Shown: positions 34,348-48,800, counted from the stretch's first letter. The stretch: DNA of 64,000 nt from Congeria kusceri (GCA_027627225.1 CM051025.1:57537681-57601680); one strand, 5' to 3'. Numbers and translations: made by a program. Notes: a model not told the origin generated them from the sequence alone.

Positions 34348-35233
34348 GTGGTAGGAATGATAAAAGAACACTCCTTCGTAGTTTCGTTAAATAATCTACA
34401 CAAATAACGGCTGGAAGATTTTTATAAGTTGAAATTATTTTAAACAAAATATATGCACTTACATGTGTTACCGGTCTGAGTTCATACTACATGTACTGCT
34501 CATTTTTACCAGTGCAACAGGTGTCATGCATTACAAATAACATTCTTTTCATAATCGCTTTACGAAAAGTTGCGTAAATTTTGATTGTGTTTAGTTTTAT
34601 ATGAAATTCTTTTAATAAGGTAGTGCTGACATTAACTAAGTGTGATTATGAGCAAATATATTCTCTGAACATTTAAACATTGTATTTAAAAACAAAATCT
34701 TTTTTTTTATACCGTAATAATACATACTGTGTAGGTCACATTTCTTATACTGGCATTAACATTCAAAGTGTCAAACAATAGTAGACCTATATTCGCACTA
34801 GTTCTTCAACAATGTACTTATACCGAATTGTGTCGCCCATTTCGCCATCGACACGTATTTCCTTTTGATTTATCTCCTCTCCAGTTATAACTATTAAAGT
34901 TATCACTAATTCGACGTATATGAATCTTGAAAAAGCTTTTGTTGCGTCTACAAATTCTACTTCCGGTTTCATGAACATCAGCCAACTCAGCAACACCGAA
35001 CCACCTCAGCACCACCGGACTCCTCATTTCAAGAAAGTCCAAGAAAACTAACCCAACTTGCAAATTATTTCAAGACATGTTATTTGCATTTGAAAACATC
35101 AACTTCAGTCGTCGGACATTCAGAATTGGGTTGTAGTAAGAACTACGACCAGTAAAATGTCAGTACATAAACATATTCTTTCAACGACTTCAACGAAACT
35201 ACGAACGAGTGTTCTTTTATCATTCCTATTGGT
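34348..35233. mobile_element. DNA transposon relic with terminal inverted repeats of about 40 bp
   Basis: The left end reads AGGAATGATAAAAGAACACT with CCTTCGTAGTTTCGTTAAA. The reverse complement of the right end reads AGGAATGATAAAAGAACACT with CGTTCGTAGTTTCGTTGAA. The inside has overlapping minus-strand frames (34787-35063) that I do not recognise. No target-site duplication was seen. It sits in the intron between the presumed leader exon and first coding exon of gene A. Confidence 0.65.
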
Positions 35234-37524
35234 GATGAAATTGACTGATTTCTTAAAAAAGCACCATTATCATAAGAAAATAATACAAAATGTTTTTACT
35301 GTTTAACAAATATTTACTCCACTCATAATGCTATACATACATTTGCATTAATATACTCGGAAAAAAAATTGAAATATTTAATTGAAAGTTTAAAATAATC
35401 GTTTTAAATAGAACAATTCTCAAGTCAAAAGTCGTAAAGTTTTTAACAGTCTTTTCTATGATATACCGAAACGAACATCCTCACAAATTATAAACCAAAG
35501 GCAAGTGTTCTATTACATAGAATAATATGTATACTATATATATATATCGGTTTTATGGTCGTTCCTATAAAAGTAAGAGGTTTGGTTTTTGGTTTTGTAT
35601 TAACGTAATAAAAAGGGCACGAAATGAAGATTGCTAAGAGAAACAATAGAGTTTTTTAGAACAGAAAAACAACCTGCCGCTTGATGACATTATCTAATTA
35701 GGCTTCAGTCGATTCTTCAGTCCTGCAAAACAGAAACAACAAACAGTTTAAATAAAATCTATTATTCAACCTCACTTCGTTTTCCCATTGCACAATTTCA
35801 AATACACGCCCCTGCATAATTTTTAATATGCATTTGAATTGGAATGTAATATACCCCGCGCGTGGGCCTAAATATAGCATCTGGTGTTAATTACTTGATA
35901 AACACAATGTTCCAATAGTAATATGTTTGTGAACTATGAATTACTAGTTTGTTATTTGAATTATAGTATATTAAATTGTGTTCGGTTTAATAAAATAAAT
36001 ATCGTAGGCATGTTTTGGGATATAGTAAATATTACCCACCTATGGTCTCGGTTGACATCGGTTGACATTACTCCCCTCGGGGCGCAATATTTACTATACC
36101 CCTCAACTGCCTCTTATATTCATATACTATGTTACTGTTCGCGGGACATATTTCATTTTGCATGATTGCTGTGGATTCGGTGTAACACTTACATACCCTA
36201 TGATCAATAAGACTTCGTATGGAAAGATTGCATATCATGCAAATTGATGTTTATGACTAATCTTAAGTACTCTCAAGTTTCGTCCAGACGTCACGGAGAA
36301 CAAGAGTAAACGAACGTACGTTCATTTTGAAAATATTGCAACGCTTTATAATTGTATCTCACAGGCTGCGACTTAATGGTTATTTTTTGAAAATTTTAAA
36401 ATCGAAAGTGGTAGATTTATTTAAATTTTTTTCTCGGCTTCGCTATGTGAAATCGAAAGTATAGAAATATTTATCTTCATTTTGCATTTTCTCAGATATT
36501 TCGAGACAAACATAATATTTAATTCATACAAAGCATAAATATTCTGTTCGTTGCTGTTGTCATTCTTAAATCCGAGGGTACGGTGTCTAAAAAAATATAT
36601 TGAAAATCCCAAAGCCCAAAGTTTACTTTTCTAGTTCCATTTAACCATATTTGTATTCTTAAAATTACTGAACTGATAACACTTCATAGATATTTAATAT
36701 ACTTCCTTGTAGGAAAATTTTGCCAAAACAATCCGAATGAGCCGGTCAATTAACTTATACCATGTATGTAATTCTGTATTGCTAGACATTTGAAAAAAGA
36801 GCCGTTTTTGTACAATTTATGAAATTTTGTCAGCAGTGACCTCCCATACTCTGTTCTGGAAAAGCCTGTGGATCCAAACATTAAATAATTGTAACACGAA
36901 TACTATGTACCTTATCATGAATCAAGTACTTGAAAAATTAACGTACCTGTTTGATTCTTTGTTGAACAAGTCTCATTTTATGTGTTCGTTTTCCAAAAAC
37001 CCTTGTGAAATCGAAAGAGAAAGTAAATTCTGACAATAAATAGAAGTGATAACGGCCGTCCTAATAATAATTTGTTTCTAAAGATCTGCTTTTTACCACT
37101 ATTTACTAGTACATTTACAGAACCTCTGTCGAAATGATCAGATACGAATTACTATAATACGAATAATTTCAAAATACATATATTTCACACTAGTGTACAG
37201 GTCAATTTTATAATGGTATTACGCTTCCCTGTCCTCAACTCGCCCTGATATGCAACTTATTTTATATTTCAAAGTAATATCGTGGTACAATGGTTCAAAT
37301 TGATACATGTAAAGATTTTGAAGCATTGCTGTAAGACACGTAATGTGATATATTATTATTTAAATGCTTCATTAATTTTACCCAATACCTTTAACTCTTA
37401 AAAGTTTAACAATCGGATTCGCGTAAATAAGTTACACCAAAAGAGACAATATTAAAGTAAAAAAAGTATGATAATGTAACTACATATACATTTTATAGAA
37501 AAACATCTTTGGTAAATTACAAAC
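35234..37524. other. Leader intron of gene A, with one hairpin
   Basis: AT-rich sequence without a supported gene. A hairpin lies at about 36018-36105: GGATATAGTAAATATTA pairs with CAATATTTACTATACCCC around a core holding CGGTTGACATCGGTTGACAT and CCCCTCGGGG. It is probably a small foldback repeat. Confidence 0.4.
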
Positions 37525-37725
37525 CTCTCTTTACGACGTATGTGTTTTCTTTTCCGCTAGTTTAGCCCCTGGTTATCTCCAGCGCATTGTGAGCAAGCTT
37601 AACAAATTTACACTCGGGTTAAAATACTATACCTTACTCTTCACACCTGAAAACGAAAGAGGAAGAAGATTGCTACTTGGTTTGGGGGTGACTTCATGGG
37701 AATGATTTTAATCTGATATCCAATA
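37525..37725 (-). promoter_or_regulatory. Presumed promoter and untranslated first exon of gene A
   Basis: This stretch is homologous to 49372-49565 upstream of gene B. Shared parts, on the plus strand, are ACAAACCT...ACGACGTA.GTGTTT (containing a minus-strand donor G|GTTTGT at 37524-37519), GAAAACGAAAGAGG (37649-37662) and TGACTTCATGG..TGA...AATCTGATAT (about 37690-37720). The donor is conserved in B, so a non-coding first exon spliced to 32856 is likely. GAAAACGAAAG fits the GAAANNGAAA core of interferon-stimulated response elements bound by IRF proteins. Conservation and motif are seen; promoter activity is inferred. Confidence 0.6.
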
Positions 37726-37779
37726 CTAAAGATTAATTACGTACATAATAATTGGTTTTCATAGATTTGCCTTTGACCG

Positions 37780-38560
37780 TCCGTCCTTCCGTCGGATTTT
37801 TGTGTCCCTCGTAACTCAAAAAGTATAACTGCTAGAGTGATGAAAAACTTTATAAACATATTCATTAGCATTGGGGCGTGTGCACCTGGGTATTATGGTG
37901 CAGTTTTTTATCATTGGCCTATACAATTATTGTGGCCTCATGAATGTTTTACAGATTTTTGTTCAACTTTGCCATGGTGACCTAGTTTTTTTACCCCACA
38001 TGACCCAGTTTCGAACTTGTCCTAAGATATTATTGAAACAAATGTTCTGGGTAATTTTCACGAAGATTAGGCAAAACTAGAGTTTTCACTTTTTTTTCTA
38101 TTTGACCTAGTGACCTAGTTTTTGACCAGATATTTTCTAACTCCGCCGAGATATCATTGGAACAAAGGATCTGGGCAATTTTCATGAAGATTGGGCACTA
38201 AATAAGGCATTTACAGTGTTCACAAGCTTTTTTCAAGTTTCATTATACCCATATAAGGAAAACTGCCCCGCCCCATGACGGTCATGTTTTTCAGCAGAGT
38301 GGAACCATTATCGAATTCAGCCGAGATATCATAAGAACAAAGATTCTGAGCAAGTTTCATGTTGATTTGGCAAAAATGTGACTACTAGAATGTTTACAAG
38401 CTTTTTCAATAGCCATATAAGGAAAAATACCCCGCCCTTGGCGGCCATGTTTTTCAACGGAACAGAACCATTTTCATACCCAGACGAGATATCATAAAAT
38501 CAAAGGTTCTGAGAAAGTTTCATGTTGATTAGACATGGTTTCATATGGTTTAAATGAAAT
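37780..38560. repeat. Tandem-repeat array of about 130-190 bp units
   Basis: Starts with a TTTGACCGTCCGTCCTTCCGTC leader. Repeated phrases are CCGAGATATCAT..GAACAAAG.TTCTG, GCAA.TTTCATG.TGATT.GGCA, ACAAGCTTTTT and CCATATAAGGAAAA....CCCCGCCC. The last part matches the reverse complement of the array at 54080-55740 (CCATTTTTCCTTATATG), so both come from one repeat family. Confidence 0.65.
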
Positions 38561-39365
38561 GATTTGTTTCATACAAACGCCCTAATTTCTTGAATTTAAA
38601 GTTTTTAAAACACACTCTTACTCGAAAGGTGAAGTTTTAACATTTGCTAATATGAAACATGTTCCCATGTTAGCGATTGCAAACGTATGTTAATTTGGCA
38701 GACTTCCAACTGGCACGTATGAGTATATAAGTGAATGTAAAGATTACGCACTTTTCATATGAAAGACATCAAATACGAAAACTCTAAAATAAATAAAAGA
38801 CGAAAATAAACACACACACAAGTAAATGATTCAAGCAAATACATAACATTTACATATTATATGTATAATGTTCTGGTTTGTTTTTGAACGACATAGATTA
38901 ACGTTAACGAAAAAGTAATAAGCTAGTTGAAGTTTGGATTTTAAAAAAAGGCGTGCATAATAAAATGTATATACATGTTCTAAAATAGGCGCAGATGAAC
39001 AAAATATTAGAACAACATTTTTTAGTAACGGATACGTTTACAATAGATGTTTAAAAATAACAAAATCATAGTACAGTTCACATGTAGGCTGATTGAAATG
39101 CATAATTAATACAACATTATTATTAACCCTCAATTTCTAGTTCTAATTAAGGAAACAACACCATGAACATTTCTGGATTTTTTTGTTCTGAACGCTCAAA
39201 AACTTTACACTTATCTCATTATTTATATTTTGTCATATTTGGACTTCAACGTAAAGAAGGAAACGCCAGCATTCAAATATTTGCTAATACATTACTTTTG
39301 CAAATATACTTCATTGTTATATGTATACCTTTTCAATATTGTGTCTTATACAGTAAACAGTGAGA
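38561..39365. other. Intergenic between genes A and B, nothing recognised
   Basis: AT-rich, with a short (AC)n run near 38812. No gene or repeat structure identified. Confidence 0.4.
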
Positions 39366-39812
39366 CTAATTTTGATCAAAATTGTTTAACACGCGATCCG
39401 TTTTAGGCTTAGAAGGAGCATTGGTATCATTTCTGAGAGCATCTTCGACTGACGTATGCGGTAGGCTTGTTGGCTGGTCGCTTGGCGTTTTACGGAAGTG
39501 ACCACCCAGGTTTGTCTGCATCGAAGCTTTACTAAACAATTCATCCAAAAGGTCGTCAAAGTGTGCATTTACTGCATCCTTGTTACTTGTATTAGACTGG
39601 CTAGTCTTATCATGCCTCATTTCGGTCTCTCTTCGATTGTTTCCATCTGCTGCTTCTGGGCATTGTTGTGCAGATTGTTGATAACTGTCCGGTCCTTTTT
39701 GGGCTCTCTGTGAAGCAAATCTATTATGTCCCCCATTCCCATCCCGCATCTCATTGTACACTGTGTTCATTGCGCTGTTTCCACTTCCGTTATCATGTTC
39801 ATAAGCAACCAC
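39366..39812 (-). pseudogene. Untranslated remainder of the last exon of gene B (still open after a TAA)
   Basis: Directly after the TAA at 39813-39815 the same frame stays open for 148 codons. It reads VVAYEHDNGSGNSAMNTVYN, ASQRAQKGPDSYQQSAQQCP and further on RRETEMRHDKTSQSNTSNKD, ending at a stop at 39366. Gene C has the matching coding sequence (SGNNAMNTVFNEGRD, QKGPDSYQQSAQFPETEDGN). The sequence was therefore coding until recently. The Cys-containing end module of A and C is absent here. Confidence 0.75.
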
Positions 39813-42800
39813 TTACTTTGAAGAATCAGGCATTAACAGATCAGGCTTTTGATTACCCGTAGCCCAAGCCTCCCGGAAAAAAGGTAGGTTTCCGTCAGCA
39901 TCATCCGTCACCGGCTGACTGTTTCGGGAGCTAGTAGGTCTCGTTGCCGCATATGTAGATGTTCTGCTACTGTTCCTGTGTACGGAATGTCCTTGCGCTA
40001 CGCCCCTCGTGAGAAGTGCACCTCCTTCGTGTAGCAGCAATGCTGGCCAGACGATGTACTGAACCTGACTTCCGGACTGTGTGTAAGGTCTGTAGAGTTT
40101 AGTGTTGAACTTTGAATTTGGCGCTGCAGCTGGGGCGAATACTAGAGGAGGATCTTGAGCATTCATCAACCAACACAGTTTTACGCATTCCTCTATGTAC
40201 TTACGAACCTTGGGGTTGGAGAAAAGGTCTGGGTTCTTAGCTTGTGTTTCCAGACCATAATCCTGAAATAAACATCCTGAAATCAATAACGACTTTTATC
40301 AACACTGTATGTGAAAGCGCTTACAATATGTGTCTTAAAGTATAGGATTTTGTTTTACTTCATTTAAACCGCAGAACCACGCCTACCTGACATACAGCTT
40401 GGATACTCAGATCTGCTGTGTATATCCTGAAATCTTCCGTCTGCTTTTTAAATTCAGGTGTCTTTGTTACTTCTTCCAGCTGAAACAAAACATCAAATAA
40501 ATATACCAAGACATTAAATAATACATCCAGGCATGTCAGCTTAAAATGCCATTCTTGGAAAGAAAACAATTCTATATATTGACATTATATTTCAAAATGC
40601 TATATGTAATTCAAAATAGCAGGATATCAGCTTACAAAGGACGTAAGTACAAGATCAGATATGGTATATGCTAATTAAACTGCTTATTCAATTCTGTTTG
40701 ATTGCTGCAATGCAATGCTAATAACAATAACAATACGAAATATGCGTTGAAATATCGTCGGGAAACCGATGGTTAGAACATTCTAACTTTGAAATAACGG
40801 TAGAAGATCCTAACGTTGAATCAAAGTTGTACATGTAATTCTGACGTCAAAATAACGTCAGAAATATTCGTTGAAACAACTTCAAATTTCAAAGTCAGTT
40901 TACTTTTCATGTTAACCCATTATTTAATAGTAACACAAAGGGTTCTTTTATCGTGCTAAATTTAATCAACTGACTCTAACAATGAAACGCGCCTTAAGTA
41001 AGTCACAAATTAATCTTTGTCTGTATTCCAATTATACCCGTATGCGTATGCATTTCACGAGATCGCATATCAACTAAATAAAAGATGCCTGTTCTATATC
41101 TATTTATTATTATTTAAAACAGTTATGACAGAAAAAGTTAAATACTTACACATTTCACGTAACTGAAATGTACTTTCCTAGACTTGTACTTTGCTTGGAA
41201 AAGACGAAGAAGAAAAGGGCCAAAACAAACAAACTAATATTATACAATGATTTTTGCATTAAAATGCGTACACTTTTTTCCAATTTATGAACTTTAATTT
41301 AGACTATGCCAGTATTAACATCGGCATATCCGAGATTTAACGATATTGGCCCTTGTGGCCATATTTGTAAACAGCTCCTGTAGGTTGTTTTTTTTGTATC
41401 TATATAACGCGCACTGACATAACGTCTTAGCTTTCGCAATTGCATTAGCCAGGACATCTGACTTCACTTGCTCCATCAACAATGCATTTTTGAGCGCTTA
41501 CCTCCGTGTTCCACATGCAAGCAACTTGCTTTAGTTTACGACTCTGTTCCACGGATTTTGCTTTACAGAATTCATTGACATCCTACAACAGAACAACCAA
41601 ACGAGATTCATGTTTATGACAATATTTTTTATGGCAAAATGTTGTATATTAAACTTTATGTAAAAGCAACATGTTATAATACAATATATCGTGGCAAAGT
41701 TCATTCTTCGCCTACATAACGTCTGTAAAAATAAGTATTGTCATTGATATACATAATTATAACATATAACAGACCAAATACCGGCTTGTCAATTGCAATA
41801 AGTTAAACGTTTTGTGGCTCAGTTATTACATTGTCGTCATATTGATTTTAGAATTGTTGTTATCAATGCACTTGCTTAAATAAAATCTTACACCATGATT
41901 TATTATATGCATAATTTTCAATATTAGTATTTAGTGTCTAAAACCTTAACAAATTACAAAATAATGTAAATGTTCCTGATACGTTTTTTTTTAAAGAATT
42001 ACATAAACATATAAATGAAATGCAACATGTCTGTAATCGAACATTGCTCTGCAATAATCATCATTGATATATTAATAGAATCTGACACGAGTTGTCATTT
42101 CATACCATATTTTCTTATTCTTTTTTATCACATGCTTTTAAACGAAATTTAACCCGTATGAGTTTACCAAAATAAGTTGGTAAATCCTATTTAAGATAGT
42201 TCTAAATACCATAAGAATTTCAAGAAGTTTCGTAAAGAGATCTTCATCTCCGTATTTGTTGGCTAGTTCTTCGAAGGCGTCCGTCCATTCGTTGTCGTAG
42301 AGTTCCTGTGAATTACAATAAAACCAAGAACATAATACTGGTAAGTTTAACAACGTGAAAAGTATGTTAAGTGTATGGTGAGTATGACTATTAAAACTCA
42401 CATGTAATTTTAATACCATATGCAGTTGAAAATCCTTAAGTAGAGAGTGCTCGGCTATCGTCTGCTTGAATCAAAACCATATACATGTACATAAGCTTTG
42501 TATTTCATATGCAAATAAAATTTAAATGTGAGCATTGGTCAAAATTGTATTTGGTGATATCGATTGCTCTCCAAAATCCAAGCAATTGCTAATTAGTGTT
42601 AAAGGCACTGTGCCTCAGAAAACGTGATCTCCTAAAACAATATAAATGGTAATACATGTATATGATAAAAACGCACAATGTCATGGCATCTACATTAAAT
42701 GAACAATAAATAATAGATCTACATAATGAGTATTCTCATAAAAACAAATTAACACAAAAGCGTGAATAATAGGAGTAAAAATATCAAAAGACAATACACA

Positions 42801-45800
42801 GCTCTCTAACCATCTGCGTTTTTCTGCTGTGTACAATAATGTGCACAAACTTTAGTTATACATGATAGCATGTTTATCTGTATTCTCGCGGTAGTATCGG
42901 TTTGAGAGATGAATATAAGAATGTAATAAACTTACCAACAACTGTTTGTGTTCCTTTATTTAAAGGAATAAATAAATTTACTAAAAATGATACCAAAAGA
43001 AGTCAAGTGTTTATAAAATAACACCAACAACACAACAACCGTAGCGGCCATGAACAATTTAAATGACATCACAATTCTCGCGGTATTCAAGGGAAACAAC
43101 CAAAACTATTTAATTCACGTCAGGTTACATAGCACTGACATATAATAACTGAAATTTAAGTCATACACTAAACGTAACTTAATTAAATGTTGCTTTATTG
43201 TCTTTTTAACAATAAAAAGTGATTCATCAGAATGCCTGACCCAAAATTTATTCTTCAGGACAGTGGACACAGCGAAAAGTGCTGCCCCTTCTCAGTACTC
43301 TCAGTACGCATTGGCCCCATTTTACGATAACTAGCGATGTGCAATCCCTTAGTTGAGGTGGGAACCGCTTCCCACAGACGCAACATAAGTCTTCATCATC
43401 ACCATCATCGGTTTCAACGGAAGATGCGTCGTCGAATCTGTTAATGGAGCACCTGCTGAAATACTGTCTCTAGATGTTGACGGCTTGGAAACATCAATTG
43501 TGACGTGTGCCGCGTTACATGCTTTTTGCCGGTAATTTTTTTATTTTCAATGGACTGCAGCGTTGTGATGTTTTTCGCCGACATCAGACTACCGACTACT
43601 TTAATAGGCGGCACAAACTTTCTTTTAGGACGCTGTACGACGGTGGTGATTTTTCTACCTTCAAGATAGTCTTGTTTGGAGCTTCTTGCGGAGTTTCAGG
43701 AGCAGCAAGTGGTGTGGACTGACCATTTGTGTTATCGGTAGTTGTATTTGAGTATATGATGGAAGGGGCTGTTTGTGTTTGACTTATGATGTTTCTGTTA
43801 TACGGGAAGATGCCGGCCTTTCTGAACGCAGTTGTTACGTTCTCCGTCGAGAACGCTTTTGCATATGGCTGTGACGTAAGTTTTGCGATTTCATAGCGGG
43901 TAATGGACACACCTGGGTTTGCATGCAGTAGGTCTTACATTGTTGATTGTAATAACGCTTCAACGGACCATAGACGCCTACGTCGAGGGGCTTTGTGAGA
44001 TGGCTGGAATGCGGGGGCAACACGAACAGTAGAACAGAGTAATCTGCTGCCCAGTTCGTCAATGTTAATGACAGGTGTGACTTATGACCGTCATAAAGTA
44101 CAAGGGTTTTAGGATTGTCACAACTTCTCGCCAGGCCAGCATATTTTGCAAAGTGTTCTCTGAGATAGGTTTCAAAAAAAAAACCTGTTGACAAACCCGC
44201 TTTCCGACATTCCACCCGCTGAGCCGGTCAATGCGCCACTTAGTAGTTCGTCATTCCATCTCTTACCTGGAAATACATAAAATGGTGGGATGTGATTACC
44301 GACGGCATTTGCACCGCCGATAATCGACACAGTTTTCGTCCTGGCGGAGGTCACAGCCTGTGGTTTGCAATCTTTGCCACACACTATTTTTGGTGGAGTG
44401 TGCTCTGCTGAGAACCCGGTTTCATCAATGTTATATATTCGTTCCGGGTATTTGGACAGTCCGTTTTCTTTCATGATTGACCCCAATTCATTAAAATACT
44501 GAACCAGTGTATCTGACGATGCCGCCTTTGCCCGCGAAATATATAATTTTTGCGGCGAAACAACCTTTAGCTCATCCCATCGGCTTAAAAGCCCATAAAA
44601 CCACCCTTGACTGAGACCATCTCATGCTTTCACAGATTTGCCAATAGATCGAGCGTACTCAGCAGCCATATATTGAATATCGCCGATTGTGTAGCCACAG
44701 CCAATATTCCCCATGTAAATTATGTGATCTACTAGCTTTTTTTCCTCATCTTCAGTGAAAATTCTTTCTGGCCCTGGTCTACAGTTTAGCTCAACATTAT
44801 GTCTGGTTCGATCCCTAAGAGTAGACTCTGGAACCCCATAAACCCGTGAGGCTCTATACACAGACATGCCCGTGAGGGTTGCTTGAAAGGCTCTGGTAAG
44901 GTTCATTTATCGTAAGCCTTTTGCTTCTGTTTAACTTGAGTTTCTGCAAAGAAATATTGTCATTGTCACACCTAGGCTGTGAATTTGACAACAGACGAGA
45001 CCAGAACCATTACAAACTTCGTTTTTTTTTGAAAAATAAAAGCTGTCATACAATATTGGATGTTCAATTTATTGGCAGATTGTAACCGCATAGCTTATTT
45101 GCATATTTTGTAGATCGTCTGGTAACGGGGCGGAGCAGACGAGTTTTGTAAACAAAGTGATTTGTGGAAAATCTTTAATGAAAAAAGCTGATTTAATATA
45201 TATGTTTGATTAAATATATAATATGTATTGAAATAATTATATTACTTACCCAAACAGAGCTCATGGTGATGGAAAAATACGTTTTAAACTTAGATATGCA
45301 ATATCAATGTCAGACGACGGATGTAAACACACAGTAGGCGGAGTTACGCAAATACCGCGAGAATAGTGATACCGCGAGATTAAAGATGGCGAGTATAGTT
45401 ACAATTGGAACGTAAATTGTTAATAATATTAATATTAATAACATTTAATTTAATATCCATTGAGACCATTTCCGTACTTATAGCCCCTTTAAATACGAGA
45501 AATGCAGCGAATATTTAACTATTTCGATCTTGCTGGGAACGTCTTAGGAAAAAATCGCATGCTTTTTTTTAAATAAATAAATACGTTTTAATATATTCAT
45601 TAATGTTTAGTAAACCAGTAGTCAAGTAATGTTATTAGCACACACTATTGAAAAGCTTGATTTATTTGTAATAAAAAACCTAGGTTTTACTTTTCTGTAA
45701 AGTGTAATACACAGTATGCGTTTAAAATTATAACTACATATAAATAATAGTATTGAATACATTATCGGGAAGATAATAACACATAATTACTAAGTACGTT

Positions 45801-48800
45801 TTACGAGTTAATATTTTTGTATGACGCTTTTGTGCATCGAAGTTAGATGATAAAGTAATTGCAACATAATTGTAAGTACATAACAGTTAAACATTATGTT
45901 TAAAACACACATATTTAATGGTAAAATTATGATATATGCATGAAAGGAGATTAAGCTACCTTATTTACATGCGTGTACCATTCCACACGTACACTTTACA
46001 TACCGAGTGTTTTTCTGCAAGTTTTGACGGCCTGTGCTTATAGCTCATCTGCCTGCTTAGCCTGTAAGTCACGTGTTACAAAATGATGTTAAATGTGCCT
46101 CAATGTTTGTATTAAAACCAGAATAAACGAAAATTGCATACTAGTCAGCTGAAATGGTATTGAGCTCTGTTAAAATACCTTGTCAAAACTATAAATTGTG
46201 CACGACTTCAAACAAACATAGACAACAAACAGTGAACATATGATTAAGAATGAACATCGATTAAAAAACATGCAGAAACATACCTAGTGTTGCATTCTGA
46301 CAATTCTGTCTCGACTTTATCTAATTCATTTCTGGTTTTTGCTAACTCTTTTTGCTGATATTGAATTTTTGCCGATAGTTGACGATCCTTTGACACTAAT
46401 TCACTGTTCACACGAGTTGTTGACTGCAATGCGTTTTCCAATTCAGCAATTTTGTCTTCTAGAAGTTTAACCTGCATTGGCTGTTGCGTGTTGGTTAGCT
46501 GTAAAGTTATTTAAAGACGTTCGCAACAATTTCTTTCCAAAGACAGATTTTCTTAAAAATTTGCACAAACAGGCGTCAATGTATCCAACAACTTAAACAG
46601 TCTTAAAAACTAGGGGTTACCGGCCTTGTTTCGGAAATATTGGGTTTTGAATACGGTACCAGTACTAAACCCTTTTTTCAGTTTGTGTGACAGGCAAGGT
46701 GGAATTATATAAAACGTTCATATTGAAACAAGGATATAAACACATTTTTTAGTTTTTCGTTTGGCAATATACAAATGCAGTTAATGATAAAACGCGCTTT
46801 AACTACAGTTACCATTTAAAAATGACTATTAATGGACGCTTAAGGAGGTTAATTATGCATTGAATATGCCTGTGAACACATCAATAAATAATTAAATATA
46901 GGAATATATTTTGTTCCAAACGACAGATTTTGTTAGAAAAAAAAACATTTACATGTGTCATTGTATACTGAAACTAAAACAGTCTTAAAAATAGGGGTCA
47001 CTTGCATTGTTCTGGAAATATTGGGTTTAGAATAAGGTACCAGTACGAAACCCTTTTTTCTGTTTGTGTTACAGGCAATGTGGAATTGTGTCAAGCGTTC
47101 GCATTGAACAAGGATGGAGATTTTGAAAAGCATCTTTTTTAATGTTTCGTTTGGCAATATACAAGTGCAGTTAATGATAAAATGCGTTTCACTACGGTTA
47201 CCATTTACAAATGACTTTTAATGGACGCTTAAGGAGCTTAATTATGCATTTAATATACACGTGAAAACATCAATAAATGATCAAAAATACAAAAAACAAT
47301 CCCATATACATGCGTCAGTGTATACTGAAACTAAAACAGTCTTAAAAAATAGGGGTCACTTGCATGTTCCGGAAATATTAGGTTTGGAATACGATACCTG
47401 TCGAGGCCCCATTTTTTTCAGTTTGGATTTGTATCAATGTTTTAAGTATATAGGAGAGCTTTTTAAAACAAAGTTATGTTTTTTTTTCAACTTATATGTT
47501 TTCACATGTTTTGTCTGGCAATATACAAGTGTATTTTGATAATAGAAACGCTCTACCTATATTTACTGTTAAAATAATGAAATTGACTGGACATTTAAGT
47601 AGTTCAAATAGGTACTAATAATGCTTTCTGTAACGTCATTTTTTTTATCAAATGCATCAATATAGTTTGTTCCCTAACGACAGATTTTCTTAAATTTCGC
47701 ACATATATGCATCAATGTAAACTAACACACACAACATTAATCAAAAGGTAGGGTCACCGAACTTGTTTGGGAAATATTGGACTTTAACTAGGGTATCTGT
47801 GTAGCATTTTCCATGTTTCGTTTTAACATTGATTACGTAAACAACGTGTCAATTGCTAACGCAGAATGGAGATATTTAATGGATCTTTTCTGAACTGATT
47901 TGTTTGCAAATACATTGTATGTGTGTGTTTTTTATCATTATATATGCTCTATGAACATATACTATTAAAATAATCTAGTTAAATGGACATTAGAGATGGT
48001 CAAATAGAAGAATGTACCGACTATACCTGTTGAAACCACAAAATACACATAGGACCGAATATATTAATACATTCAGATCCAAATCTCAGAATTTCTTTAA
48101 ACATGGCTTAGACATGTGTCATTGTATACCAAAACTAAAACAGTCATAAAAACAAGTATGGGCCACAATGCTTGTTTTGGAAATAGTGGACTCTAAACAT
48201 ATTAGCTGGTGAACCTTTTCAATATTCACGCTACGTCTTCAAAGTGTAACTTTTCAAAGATGGGGTGAAACCGTCTGAAGATTTTTAATTCGTTTCAGAT
48301 TTTTTGACAGTATGTAAGGATATTGTGATTAATTACACACTACATAAACACTAACCATTGATTGGAACTTAAACACTTACAAAGATATACATTTATTGAT
48401 TGAAATTAGTATATTGTAAGATAATACAATGAAGAAAAAATGAAGCAAACGGAGAAGTTAATCAAATTATTTTCTTTTTGTCGCAAATGTCTTTAAATCA
48501 TAATAATATACAGTAAATCAGAATTTAGTATCGTATTATTCCATTACAATACGCTGTTAAACCAAAGCGTCGTTAACATATACAAAAATTCCAGCTACTA
48601 AAAAAAGTATACCAGTACATCTGTTTAATGTGAAGCATTGTGGTCTATTCTTTTGAAACTGTATTCTAACCATCCTAATTCTCTTAATAAAAGCATTCCA
48701 AATAGACGTACGTTGTGCATATCTTGCTTAGCATTTTCAACCAAATCGTGTATCCCTTCCAATCGGTCGAACAAAGTTCGGAGGGAATGCAAATGCGACT

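Noticed and set aside
39813..39815. Stop codon recoding (selenocysteine) in gene B
   Set aside because: The codon is TAA, not TGA, and no SECIS-like element was seen; a young nonsense change or alternative splicing is simpler.
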